Part shown: positions 17,967 to 26,755 of the stretch, one piece after another
Numbering within the stretch: the stretch's first letter is position 1
Layout: each line of letters begins with the position of its first letter
DNA from: Panorpa germanica
Taxonomy: Eukaryota > Arthropoda > Insecta > Mecoptera > Panorpidae
Reading direction: 5' to 3'
Length of the DNA: 64,000 nt
Assembly: GCA_963678705.1 (NCBI GenBank)
Contig: OY783213.1
Coordinates: 11,226,451 to 11,290,450 of the forward strand
The notes under the pieces: generated by a model
Told to the model about the DNA's origin: nothing
Seen by the model: only the letters and a program-made list of their open reading frames with translations
Databases searched by the model: none
Translations under genes and position numbers: made by a program

Positions 17967-18112
17967 TTAATAAATTGACTTTTATTACTATTACAAATTT
18001 TACATTTTGCTGATAATCTGTATTTATTATTTTCTGTTTTAATTGTTTTAATATCAATATTATCTGTTTTCTTTTTGCATTTTACACAATATACTCGTTC
18101 TGAGATATCCAT
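17918..18112 (-). CDS. Zinc-ribbon ORF, probable N-terminus of the integrase
   Basis: 64 residues. CVKC at about 9-12 and CKIC at about 37-40 form a four-Cys ribbon with the spacing of the small zinc ribbon common next to, or at the start of, Maverick integrases. The start has TGTAATAAATGG. The ORF runs on through a 27-nt repeat relative and the A11 tract and stops 18 nt later. A -1 shift in the tract enters the integrase. Alternatively it is a free-standing small zinc protein. Confidence 0.7.
   Translation of the reverse strand: MDISERVYCVKCKKKTDNIDIKTIKTENNKYRLSAKCKICNSNKSQFIKNLLRSPTKKKTLKFF
17935..17945 (-). other. A11 tract, candidate -1 slippage site
   Basis: Eleven A in the mRNA sense inside the zinc-ribbon/integrase overlap, with A-AAA-AAA heptamers and a perfect 14-bp palindrome (TTCTTTTAAAAGAA) a few bases downstream. 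Same geometry and direction of shift as the A13 tract before the protease. Confidence 0.5.
17948..17968 (-). repeat. 27-nt repeat just before the A11 tract
   Basis: Plus-strand GGCTCCGAAGGAGATTCT. The form seen in other genes (ESPSEP) is obtained in the integrase frame, not in the zinc-ribbon frame. Confidence 0.75.
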
Positions 18113-18128
18113 TTATTACAATAAATAA

Positions 18129-18176
18129 ATGCTCCCTGAAAGAGCTTCTCTCTGAAAGAGCGCTCTGAAGGATTCT
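18129..18176 (-). repeat. 27-nt repeats in an intergenic spacer
   Basis: Two overlapping copies (CTGAAAGAGCTTCTC and CTGAAAGAGCGCTCTGAAGG) fill much of the 62-bp gap between the two-segment membrane protein and the zinc-ribbon ORF. Confidence 0.8.
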
Positions 18177-18627
18177 ATTTTGAAGATGGTATTCCATTTA
18201 TATTTGCTTTCTTTAAATATTTATCCAATGGAAAAAATTTAAGATTTTCAATAAATTCTGCTTCTTTAATATAAACATCATTTTCATTTATTATATTTGC
18301 TTTTATTTGTGTTAACATTTGATTATAAAATTTATAGGCCACTTTATACTCAGACATTTTTTCCTTAATTTGAATTTTTTTATCTAAAATTTCAATTATT
18401 ACTCCACCTAAACCTAATGCTGCTAATGGTATTAAAATTAAATCTGGTAATCCACTTGGTAGTGCTCCGAAGGAGAATCCAGATGCACTAAATAATACTT
18501 TACTAATTGTTAAACCAATATCAATTTTTTGATAATAATTATAACTTTTTCTATATACATACATTCGTTTTTCAATATATGTTTTGGAGGAGATAATCTC
18601 CTTTGGAGAGATCTGAAAGAGATTCAT
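18175..18627 (-). CDS. Two-segment membrane protein
   Basis: 150 residues. There are two hydrophobic stretches, at about 38-55 and 60-82 (the second with LILIPLAALGLGGVIIEIL). They are flanked by amphipathic, charged helices rich in Tyr, Lys and Glu (YRKSYNYYQKI before; KEKMSEYKVAYKFYNQ after). The layout is compatible with a hairpin membrane anchor and a C-terminal coiled coil. The N-terminal codons come partly from a 27-nt repeat, and another repeat relative lies between the hydrophobic segments (18466-18481). The start has TATAATAAATGAA. Function unknown. Small two-segment membrane proteins occur in other Mavericks, and it could be an inner-membrane or release factor. That is inference from topology only. 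Confidence 0.65.
   Translation of the reverse strand: MNLFQISPKEIISSKTYIEKRMYVYRKSYNYYQKIDIGLTISKVLFSASGFSFGALPSGLPDLILIPLAALGLGGVIIEILDKKIQIKEKMSEYKVAYKFYNQMLTQIKANIINENDVYIKEAEFIENLKFFPLDKYLKKANINGIPSSK
18592..18626 (-). repeat. 27-nt repeat at the start of the membrane protein
   Basis: CTCCTTTGGAGAGATCTGAA on the plus strand, covering codons 2-12. The start codon lies directly outside it. Confidence 0.75.
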
Positions 18628-18649
18628 TTATTATAAAAAATATTTTTTT

Positions 18650-19129
18650 TTATTGACTAAAAGTAATGTTATGTTTTTCGTATTTATCATTCATAGTAGT
18701 TTTACCTTTGTATATTATTTTCAATAATTTTAAATCATCTGGATTATCAATTATTTTATTATATTTTTCTGGTAAACTTAATTTCTTCTTATTTTCAAGA
18801 GTTAAAATTATTCTATCTCCATATTTTGATGTTATCATTTTTGCATTCATAATGAGATATGGTATATTTAATTCTAACTCTAACAAATTTATGAAATTAT
18901 TATAAAGATTATTAATGTTATTCAATTTGTTTATTAATTCTTCTCTGGAGAGCTTTGAAAGAGATTCTATTTTGGAGAGCTTTAAAAGGGATTCTGTTTT
19001 ACAAAGCTCTGAAAAAATATCTCCTTCGGAGCGTTGTGAAACAATATCTGCATTGCAGCGCTCTAAAAGAGTATCTCCTTCGGACGAATATGTATCTATT
19101 TTGGAGAGCTTTGAAAGAGAGACGTTCAT
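18650..19129 (-). CDS. Small Maverick protein with 9-residue repeat N-terminus
   Basis: 159 residues. About residues 3-65 consist of seven tandem 9-residue units (one of 7) of the type (D/E)-x-L-x-x-(L/R)-(S/C)-x-x, for example ESLSKLSRE, ESLLKLSKI and DIVSQRSEG. Each corresponds to one 27-nt repeat. After a leucine-rich helix (about 66-90) comes a compact domain with KYGDRIILTLENKKKLSLPE at about 101-120 and LKIIYKGK, a pattern I associate with a small conserved Maverick protein of unknown function, possibly an OB-like fold. Its ATG overlaps the PolB stop as ATGA and is preceded by AATAA. The repeats have clearly expanded here more than anywhere else in the element. Confidence 0.7.
   Translation of the reverse strand: MNVSLSKLSKIDTYSSEGDTLLERCNADIVSQRSEGDIFSELCKTESLLKLSKIESLSKLSREELINKLNNINNLYNNFINLLELELNIPYLIMNAKMITSKYGDRIILTLENKKKLSLPEKYNKIIDNPDDLKLLKIIYKGKTTMNDKYEKHNITFSQ
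18944..19125 (-). repeat. Tandem array of seven 27-nt repeats
   Basis: Consecutive units on the plus strand start with (T/A)TCT and read for example TTTTGGAGAGCTTTGAAAGA, CTCCTTCGGAGCGTTGTG and GCATTGCAGCGCTCTAAAAG. The spacing is 27 nt (one unit shortened to 21). The units differ from each other by several substitutions, so the array is not a recent slippage product. Confidence 0.9.
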
Positions 19130-22100
19130 TTATTATAGAAAAATTCATCAATATTTTTATGACCATATGATAGTCTATTAAATTTATCAATTAAATATTT
19201 TTTATCATCATAAGGACTTAATCCAATTTTTTCTTCTTGAATAGTATATAATTGTAGCTTAAATGATCTTATACTATAACTAGATTCAATTGTCCTTTTT
19301 TGTTCAAATAGACAATCTTTATATTTATCAAATGTCATTTTCATAATATTAACTTTTTTAATTCCTTTACATATTTTCTTCTCATGATTATCAGTTCTAA
19401 ACGCATACATTTTTGATCGTAATCCACAATATTCTCTAATTGGAATACCATTATATTCATCTTTAAATAATCCTGGAATTTTTTTATTTTTTTGAGGTAT
19501 ATTATTAGGATGTTCATCTGGATAATCACTTGTATCAAAATATTCAATATTATTTTTTATATCTTCATAAAAATCGTCTGTTTCTACATGTATGATAAAG
19601 GAATCTGTGTCAGTGCTTAATAGTTTAACTTTATCACCATATTTAGGTTTTAAATAGTTATAATAAAATTTATACATTAATAATTTTGATAGTTCAAGTA
19701 TAGTAAATCCACCAAATATAGGTTTATTTAATTTAACATAAACTTTTTTTCCATACATGAGGACAGTATCTTCATTTAATATACTTCTATCTTGATAATG
19801 ATTTGAATTTATCATTTTTTGCATTGCTTCTTCAGATTTAATTAATTTTACATTTAATCTATTTCTAACGTTTTCCATTTGTTTTCCATATACACTATTA
19901 TTCATTAATTTAAAGAAATCTTTTTCAAAATCATTTTTAGCATTTTGTCGTAATTTAGTATTTTTATCAATATATGGTTTTAACCAAGCTTTTTGTATAT
20001 ATTTAATACCTTTATTAATATTAAATAATTTAGCACCTTGTCTTATATATTCTTTTAATATTCTATAATCTATAATATAATTTTTTTTATTGTATAATGT
20101 GCACATTAATTTTTTATTCTCTTTTGATGGTTTTGATCCTAATCCAATATCAATCATTTGTTTTTGATATTCTGATAATTCATCATATTTTGGAGAATAG
20201 TGTTCTGGAGCTAATGCATAATCATCAAATTTATCATGTAATTCTTTTGGAATTCCTAAATTAACATCTAATATATATCCTATGTCCCCCTCATCATCGA
20301 TGCTCATTATATTTTTATTTTTTTTTAAATCTTGAATTTCTTCGTTTGACAGCCATTCATGATTAGATATTGGTAGTTTTTGAGACATTGCCCAACCATA
20401 TAAATTATTTGCATCTAAATACATTATATAACTTAAATTTTTTTTTGAATTATATATACCCTTTTCTTCAGCTTTTTCTTTTGATAATTTGATAACTTTT
20501 TCATACTCTTCATCATAGAAATAACAATTATTTGATAAAGCATAATTATTTGATATCATACTAATTCCACCGCGAATACCTTTTTCAGTAAATTCATACA
20601 TTTCTTGATCTTGATATAATTCTAATGTTTGTTTGGTATATTTTAATGAAGCTGAGTTAGCTAAATGTGGAGCACTCATAAAATAAACTGGATCTAATTG
20701 ATATTCCTTATAACACATATCTCTAAAATTATTAAATACATCATATAATAATATACTATCTAATCTTAAATATCTATCATGATATTCACCAAAAGTATCA
20801 ATATTAAAATGTTTCCAAAAGTCTTTGGCAAATTTATATTGTTTATCAGTTATTGTTTTACAATTTAAATTGGAATAAAATTCTTTAATATCTGGTAAAT
20901 TTAATGCATCGAACTTTTTATAATCATCAACCCATTCATATGGATAAACTCCTTTTTGTAATAAGAAAGCTTTTCCTTCTAATGAATAATTTTTATATCT
21001 TTCATTAAAATATTTAAAAGAACTATAATCACATATTTTTTCAATTTTAGTATTACAATATTCACAATCATCATATGCTATTATATTGCTTTTTGAAGCA
21101 TTTGGGGTCTCTGGAGTCTCTGGAGCCTCTGGAGTCTTGCAAAGCAGTATAGGATTTTTTAATTCTCGTTGTTTCTTACATTTATAACAATATCCAGAGT
21201 TAATATTTAATAAATTTTTAATTGCTTTATCTAATGAAACACCCATAAATGCTAATGTATCAATAAATCTTATTTCCATAAAACTTTGTATTATTGTTCC
21301 TTTTGGTGTTATTCTAAGTTTTTCCCATTTATATGTGCAACTATCATTTTTACATTCTATAGGAGATTCTTCTTCAAAGAGCTCTGTAAGAGATTTTCCT
21401 TCAAAGAGTTTTATAAGAGATTCTCCTTCGGAGAGATCTATAAGAGATTCTGTTTCTGATTCGCAGAGTTGCTTAGCAGTTTTATAGATATTTAGACATT
21501 TTAAACATTTTATTTTATTTTCTCCACACACTTCAAGTTTTGTTATACCTTCACATTTAGTACATTTTTCAAATAGGTTTTCACCTTTTCTTGATATTTT
21601 ACAATTTGAGCAATATATTGAATCTTGTTTTGTTTCATATTCATTTACCAAAACTCGTTTTGATAAATATTTATAATTTTCAGTTGTATCAGCAAGTATT
21701 TTAATATTTTCAGCTTCTTTGCTCAATTTTAAAATCCATTCAATAAATATTTTTGAATCATATTTTATATTATGTATTCCAATGGGTACAAAATTGGGTA
21801 ATTTTAAATTTAAATTACAAGATTTATGTGCGGCACCTCTAAATTTACCAGTTATGTGATCATGATCCCAAACTTTATTAGAAGGAAGACCTTCAAAATC
21901 TTTACCACAAATATGACAATTTGTTTGTGATTCAAATAATTTTATATCTTCTTCATTCCATTTCATAGGTTCATTTATTTTCTTTATTTTGTAATAATTT
22001 TTTGCCAAATCTGTTAAATCGTTATTAAATGTTTTCATTAATATATTAGAGTCTTTTTCTCTTCTCAAAATAGTTTTTTCATTTGTAGTAAAACAATAAC

Positions 22101-23559
22101 TATTTGGAATGTGTTTAGAAATAATTTTTTTATTATTTATTTTATCTGAGGGAAAATCTTTAGATAATGTACATTCAAAATCTAATGTTGTAAAATAAGG
22201 GTGATATATTTCTGCTCCATTAGATTTATAAAATAATTTGTAGGTTTTTTCAGCTGGCATAATTATATTGCTAGTTGAGATTCCACAAATTTTTGTATGA
22301 GTATTATATTGTATAACAGTTTTAAATCTCTTACTACATTTATTACAAATATAAAAACGAATATTACAATGATGAATTTTACCTTTTATTAAACTACTTA
22401 AATTTTTTATACCAACAAAATGATAAGTTAAATCACCATCATCATTAATCAATTCACTAAGGACTAATAAATTAACATGTGTTTTATCATTAGAAATATT
22501 CTTACTTCTATAGCCTAATATTATTTGTTCTTCTTTTTCTATTCCCATTTTTATTAATTCATATAAATTAATTGAAATATTTAAAAATTGTTCATATTTT
22601 TCAATAATGTCTTGAGATAAAGCAAGGGGATATTCCATTTCTAATTCCTCATATCTTGTTATATTATATTTTGATGGTCTATCATTATGTCTATCTACTG
22701 GATTTAGTATACTTTCTAAAGCATACTCAAAACATCTATTATCTTCCATTTCCTTGCACTTAAATTGTCTAGTTCTAATATTTTTTACATTTATACAACA
22801 TTTTTTATTTTTAATATATTGTGGTAAATCAATATATGATCCACCTTTTATTGGTTGAAATTTATCTCTATATAAAACAGAATATTTTACTTGTTTAAAT
22901 CTATATTTAGAGTTCTTTTCAGTCCATTGATCAAATTTATTGTCAATTATATCTTCAATAACTTTAATTAATTTATGAATATCTTTTACATAACTTGAAA
23001 TTTCTATAATGTCAGTACTAAATTTATTTGTATGTGTATTTACTTCTTCTCCATCTTGATTTAATTCTACATACTCAATAAAAGTAGAAAGTTTAAACTT
23101 TAAATATTTATATTTTTCAATTTGAAATTTTATATAATTCGTTAATGGTTTTCTAATTTCTTCAAAATGTATATTAATATCTTCATTATTTTTTGAAATA
23201 AAATATTTATCACTTATTATTCCATTAAACGCTCTATTTGGTTTTAATTCTAATTCTTTAATCAATCTCTTCCTTTCTAAATTCTTTTCAAAATCTGTTG
23301 GTTTGGGAAATATATCTTCATCATCCTCTTTGATACTTCGAAATGGGGGTAAATATGGTTTTTCTATTGTAAATGGGATATCAACATTTTGGAATGGTGG
23401 TATATACTCTTCTGTTCTAGTATTATTAATATATCTCATTATTGTATTAATTAATTGTGCTTTTCTTAACTGAGATACTCCTCGAATTTTATTATCTCTA
23501 CAATATTGTTTTAATTGGATCATAGTTTGAGTTTGAAATTGGTTTCTTATATAATCCAT
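19126..23559 (-). CDS. Protein-primed family B DNA polymerase (PolB)
   Basis: 1477 residues. An N-terminal SAP-like helix pair (about 12-45) and a terminal-protein-like region precede a C2H2 finger (CNKC...H, about 405-425). The exonuclease starts with FTTLDFECTL (about 455-464). An HNH-type insert (CHICG at about 550, VWDHDHITGKFRGAAH at about 561-576) precedes the second exonuclease motif HNIKYDS. YDVF near 950 marks the third. Polymerase motifs follow: A, DANNLYGWAM (about 1046-1055); B, KLMNNSVYG (about 1215-1223); C, DTDS (about 1315-1318); then a KMYAF motif. It copies the element from protein-primed ends. A cysteine-rich ribbon (about 640-740) is interrupted by three tandem 9-residue repeats. 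The start ATGGA lies in the TIR. Confidence 0.97.
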   Translation of the reverse strand: MDYIRNQFQTQTMIQLKQYCRDNKIRGVSQLRKAQLINTIMRYINNTRTEEYIPPFQNVDIPFTIEKPYLPPFRSIKEDDEDIFPKPTDFEKNLERKRLIKELELKPNRAFNGIISDKYFISKNNEDINIHFEEIRKPLTNYIKFQIEKYKYLKFKLSTFIEYVELNQDGEEVNTHTNKFSTDIIEISSYVKDIHKLIKVIEDIIDNKFDQWTEKNSKYRFKQVKYSVLYRDKFQPIKGGSYIDLPQYIKNKKCCINVKNIRTRQFKCKEMEDNRCFEYALESILNPVDRHNDRPSKYNITRYEELEMEYPLALSQDIIEKYEQFLNISINLYELIKMGIEKEEQIILGYRSKNISNDKTHVNLLVLSELINDDGDLTYHFVGIKNLSSLIKGKIHHCNIRFYICNKCSKRFKTVIQYNTHTKICGISTSNIIMPAEKTYKLFYKSNGAEIYHPYFTTLDFECTLSKDFPSDKINNKKIISKHIPNSYCFTTNEKTILRREKDSNILMKTFNNDLTDLAKNYYKIKKINEPMKWNEEDIKLFESQTNCHICGKDFEGLPSNKVWDHDHITGKFRGAAHKSCNLNLKLPNFVPIGIHNIKYDSKIFIEWILKLSKEAENIKILADTTENYKYLSKRVLVNEYETKQDSIYCSNCKISRKGENLFEKCTKCEGITKLEVCGENKIKCLKCLNIYKTAKQLCESETESLIDLSEGESLIKLFEGKSLTELFEEESPIECKNDSCTYKWEKLRITPKGTIIQSFMEIRFIDTLAFMGVSLDKAIKNLLNINSGYCYKCKKQRELKNPILLCKTPEAPETPETPNASKSNIIAYDDCEYCNTKIEKICDYSSFKYFNERYKNYSLEGKAFLLQKGVYPYEWVDDYKKFDALNLPDIKEFYSNLNCKTITDKQYKFAKDFWKHFNIDTFGEYHDRYLRLDSILLYDVFNNFRDMCYKEYQLDPVYFMSAPHLANSASLKYTKQTLELYQDQEMYEFTEKGIRGGISMISNNYALSNNCYFYDEEYEKVIKLSKEKAEEKGIYNSKKNLSYIMYLDANNLYGWAMSQKLPISNHEWLSNEEIQDLKKNKNIMSIDDEGDIGYILDVNLGIPKELHDKFDDYALAPEHYSPKYDELSEYQKQMIDIGLGSKPSKENKKLMCTLYNKKNYIIDYRILKEYIRQGAKLFNINKGIKYIQKAWLKPYIDKNTKLRQNAKNDFEKDFFKLMNNSVYGKQMENVRNRLNVKLIKSEEAMQKMINSNHYQDRSILNEDTVLMYGKKVYVKLNKPIFGGFTILELSKLLMYKFYYNYLKPKYGDKVKLLSTDTDSFIIHVETDDFYEDIKNNIEYFDTSDYPDEHPNNIPQKNKKIPGLFKDEYNGIPIREYCGLRSKMYAFRTDNHEKKICKGIKKVNIMKMTFDKYKDCLFEQKRTIESSYSIRSFKLQLYTIQEEKIGLSPYDDKKYLIDKFNRLSYGHKNIDEFFYNK
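21356..21470 (-). repeat. Three tandem 27-nt repeats inside PolB
   Basis: Units such as CTCCTTCGGAGAGATCTATA and CCTTCAAAGAGTTTTATA code for ESLIDLSEG, ESLIKLFEG and KSLTELFEE in frame. They lie between two cysteine pairs of a zinc ribbon. A related string (GCTTAGCAG) follows at about 21469. Confidence 0.9.
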
Positions 23560-23875
23560 TTAATAGAAAAAAAATTATTCAGTATTTTGTGAATATGGTA
23601 AAACATGATATATTATCACTTTTGGAGCACTATAATGCAGACTCTCTAGAAGTCTAAATATATGTCAATATTTTGATAAATATTATTAATTATTGTAATT
23701 TTTAAAAAATATTTAATATTTTTAAAATATTTGGTTATATATAACAATTTTTGCAATTTTTTATAAATATTTAATATTTTCAAAATATTTGGTTATATAT
23801 AACAATTTGGTAAATTTTAGGTGTCAAATCAATCAAATCTGAGTTTGGGTTAGGTCCCCTCTTTTATATACTACT
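23555..23875 (-). repeat. Maverick right terminal inverted repeat
   Basis: Mirror copy of 8939-9259, identical by eye over 321 bp, with no indel. It ends in CTACT before the TA tract. It supplies the 5' flank and the first five coding bases of PolB. Confidence 0.95.
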
Positions 23876-24321
23876 TATATATATATATATATATATCCCC
23901 TACACGTACAAGCATAACGGTTGAACACATTTTCTGCACGATCTCATGGAGATAAACAACATCTCATATACTGTTTGTCCCAGTTATCTTGGGACCCATT
24001 ATATCCCACTTCTACACCAGCTGTGCGTCCCTACTTTTAACTCCTGCCAGCCCCTGTGCCTGTGCCTGTGTCTGCGTCAAAGCTCTCGATTCTGCGTCAC
24101 TCTCTTTTCGTTTACAACATAAGAAGGGTGCTTTACTTTAAAACGCATACAATCTTACTTTCCATATGAATAAAAATGAGCGGATATATTTGGAATCTCT
24201 TATTTTTTGTTGATATACTAATCTATATTGTTTATTATTAGCTCAATATTGAATTACTGCTAAAAAGAAGAAGTTTATATGATTTGTTACAAATTCGCAA
24301 CGAAGTGCATTCAAAGTTTAA
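23876..24321. other. TA tract and non-coding flank
   Basis: The TA microsatellite continues to about 23896. After that comes mixed-composition sequence (about 23900-24110) with a TCCCAGTTATCTTGGGACCC inverted string near 23978-23997. No gene recognised. Confidence 0.5.
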
Positions 24322-25037
24322 GGAGGGGGTAAGGTCAAAACGATAAAGAAGAAGTGTATTTTCGATAACGTTTTTTGACGACACAGTTAATATATAATTA
24401 TTTCTATAATTACTACATGATAAAATAACATTTGAAGAATACTTTGTAAAATTTTCATAAATAAATATCAAGAAATGAGGTATTGATAGCGAATCTCCGC
24501 AGAGGTCACAAAAAAAAAGTAACATTACGGTGCCACTCATAACTCATAACTGGATTTTCTGAAATCGAAGAACCAAAATGATATCATTAGTTGATAAGCT
24601 TCTGCAGGTAACGCTGTCGAGTTTTTTTTTTTTTATTGATTCTTTAATTTTTTACAGCACTTAAAAGTCAAAATATCGATTTTTCATGAAAAAAATCAGA
24701 AATTTTGTTATTTTAAAATACGTTAAAATAAAGAACTTTAAAAAAAATCGACATCGTTACCTCGGCATTTATGTAAAGAAAGAGTGTGCAAAATTTCAAA
24801 AGAATCGGTCTAGTAGATTTTGAGCTAGAGAGGGCACCGACACTAAAAAAGCAGTGTGTGAGAAACCGCATTTAAAAGTTTCAAAGTAACACGAAATCAG
24901 ACGAGAGAGATGAAGACTTAAAACTCTATATCTTCGACAGTTTTACTAAAATCGACTTCAAATTTTTACACAATAAACTTAATATGTTGTACAATAATAT
25001 AAATAAATAAAAAAGAAGTTGAAACCTTACCCCACCC
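24322..25037. mobile_element. TTAA-flanked MITE, family T1 copy 1
   Basis: 716 bp bounded by TTAA (24318-24321 and 25038-25041) with inverted ends GGAGGGGGTAAGGTC and GGGTGGGGTAAGGTT. TTAA duplication is the piggyBac-type signature. There is no transposase. A second, slightly rearranged copy lies at about 49862-50598. The minus-strand open frame over 24238-24540 is fortuitous. Confidence 0.75.
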
Positions 25038-25041
25038 TTAA

Positions 25042-25879
25042 TATAGAAACTTTATCTCATTGTGTGTTAATGCAAAGCAAAAAGCAACTCCAATATACCC
25101 TTCTGAAGCAATCAGGGGGTGCAGTGGAACTGTTCCTAGCAGCTTACATAATAATAATAATTTAATTCATTATTTTTGAGTGTTTCTTGTTGATTACAAG
25201 GTGAAACTATAATTTTTAATGATATTTGTATTTTATAAAGAGCAACACCCATCTAATTCTATCACTTCTAAAGTATCTCACGATTCAAAATATTTTACCC
25301 GTAAACTAAGACCATTATACAGCACAAGCACCACCATTATATAGGATGTGATTTAATCTTATAATTTTCAGCTAAGAGTGTGGGTTGATTATAATTATAG
25401 TTTCAGATACATTCACAAATACACACGCAAACACACACACAGATACACAGACACGTACACATGTTAACCTAAGTACAAGCGGATTGAGATGTGTACAAGA
25501 AATAATTAATTTACATGTGGGATATAGTTGAAGTAGAGATTTGTATTTGATAAGTTTTTGCACAAATGATAAATATCCTATAATCAGGTTGGAGGAGATT
25601 ACTTATTAGTGCAAACAATGATTCATGTAAATTTATTCATTACTCATTGTTTTTAATGTTAAGTATGATTAAGAAGAGATGAAAATGTGTTGATTGTATC
25701 TGAGTTGTCTCATAAAATAAAATTAATGTACTAGGGTTGCCTGATGGAATATGAGCCACGCATATACGTAGTTTATTGAAGAAGAATATTGTTTATAGTA
25801 TAGTTTAGAATTTAGTTAATGTCTCTTGCTTTATATTTTTTAATTATAATTCATTTCTTCCTTAGCAATATCAAATTAT
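25042..25879. other. Non-coding with a CA-rich tract
   Basis: No gene seen. An imperfect (CA)n stretch lies at about 25415-25465 and explains the Val/Cys-rich open frame on the minus strand. Confidence 0.6.
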
Positions 25880-26325
25880 TAGAAAAAAATGTTTTCCTCT
25901 TCTATTCGCATTCGTACTTTCTCTACGCCCACTGTTTCCTCCTTCTCTCTTGGATTTCTCTTGTTTTCCGCTATTTCACTTCTTCCCTCCCTCTTATAAC
26001 ATACTCCAGCCTTTCCAGCATATCGTGCTACCTCCAGTATTAGCTTTCTCTTCATTTCCAGTCTTATCTTTTCGATAATCCTAATCTCTCGCAATTTCTC
26101 GTTTTTCTAGATACTGTGCTATGCCTCCTCGTCTACAATCATTTATACTTCTTATTATATCTTGCTTTCTCTGGATAATATTCCATACTCTGCATATATT
26201 CTTGCTTCTACATATAAGATCTATTTTCTTGTTTTGCCTATGCTTTATTAGAGCAACGAATTTCCATGAAATTTGGAAAAACAACTCCTGAAACTTATCT
26301 TGTATTAATAGAAACTTGAACATTC
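25880..26325 (-). mobile_element. Decayed LINE coding remnant
   Basis: Two overlapping minus-strand frames give strongly basic, Glu/Arg-rich peptides (EVARYAGKAGVCYKREGRSE and NDCRRGGIAQYLEKREIARD). This style is typical of the helical region after the reverse transcriptase of R1-type LINEs. Frameshifted, no termini seen. Confidence 0.45.
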
Positions 26326-26516
26326 ATCTGTAATAGATGAATGTTGTTTATCACGTTTACATGATTTAGTGCTTTCAACCTTTCCAAGATAGCGGCTCGC
26401 TTGCACGACAAACCGGAGAGAAGTTATGAAAAAATTGATATTCATTTTAATATAAACTGTCATGCAAGTTTAAAACGGTTTCATTTGAAAGTATAGATAT
26501 AAGACAATATCTCCAG

Positions 26517-26755
26517 TTTTATTAGGAATTGTAAATTTTAAACAAACTCATGTGTTGCATCTGAAATTTAAAGTTTATTTTAACAATTTACATACATATT
26601 ATAATAATTAACATTGCTACATTGTTTAACTTAAGTCATACTATCATACCTGATATTTAAACAAACGACATTTAAAGTTTATTATTTAAATTGTCTATTC
26701 CTTTTTATCTAATTTTATTATAGCCTAACAATATTCATTCTGTCGACTTCAAATA
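26517..26755. repeat. Dispersed repeat family F, copy 2
   Basis: Direct-repeat partner of 690-905, with the same order of conserved blocks and about 80-85% similarity by eye. No coding content. Confidence 0.65.

Larger units (their letters stand above)
8939..23875 (-). mobile_element. Complete Maverick/Polinton element
   Basis: A 14,937-bp element with 321-bp inverted termini beginning AGTAGTATAT. It is flanked on both sides by TATATA, consistent with the 6-bp target duplication of Polintons but not diagnostic inside a TA microsatellite. It encodes protein-primed PolB, a DDE integrase, packaging ATPase, adenain-like protease, major and minor capsid proteins, and accessory proteins: the full Polinton set. 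All genes but one run leftward, with overlaps of 4-37 bp or gaps of 22-62 bp in most cases. No premature stop was found in any core gene. Protease and integrase start without an ATG of their own (see those entries). Intact genes and identical termini indicate a recent insertion or active circulation. Confidence 0.95.

Noticed and set aside
18944-19125. CRISPR-like array
   Set aside because: Units are contiguous 27-nt coding repeats without unique spacers, in a eukaryotic transposon.
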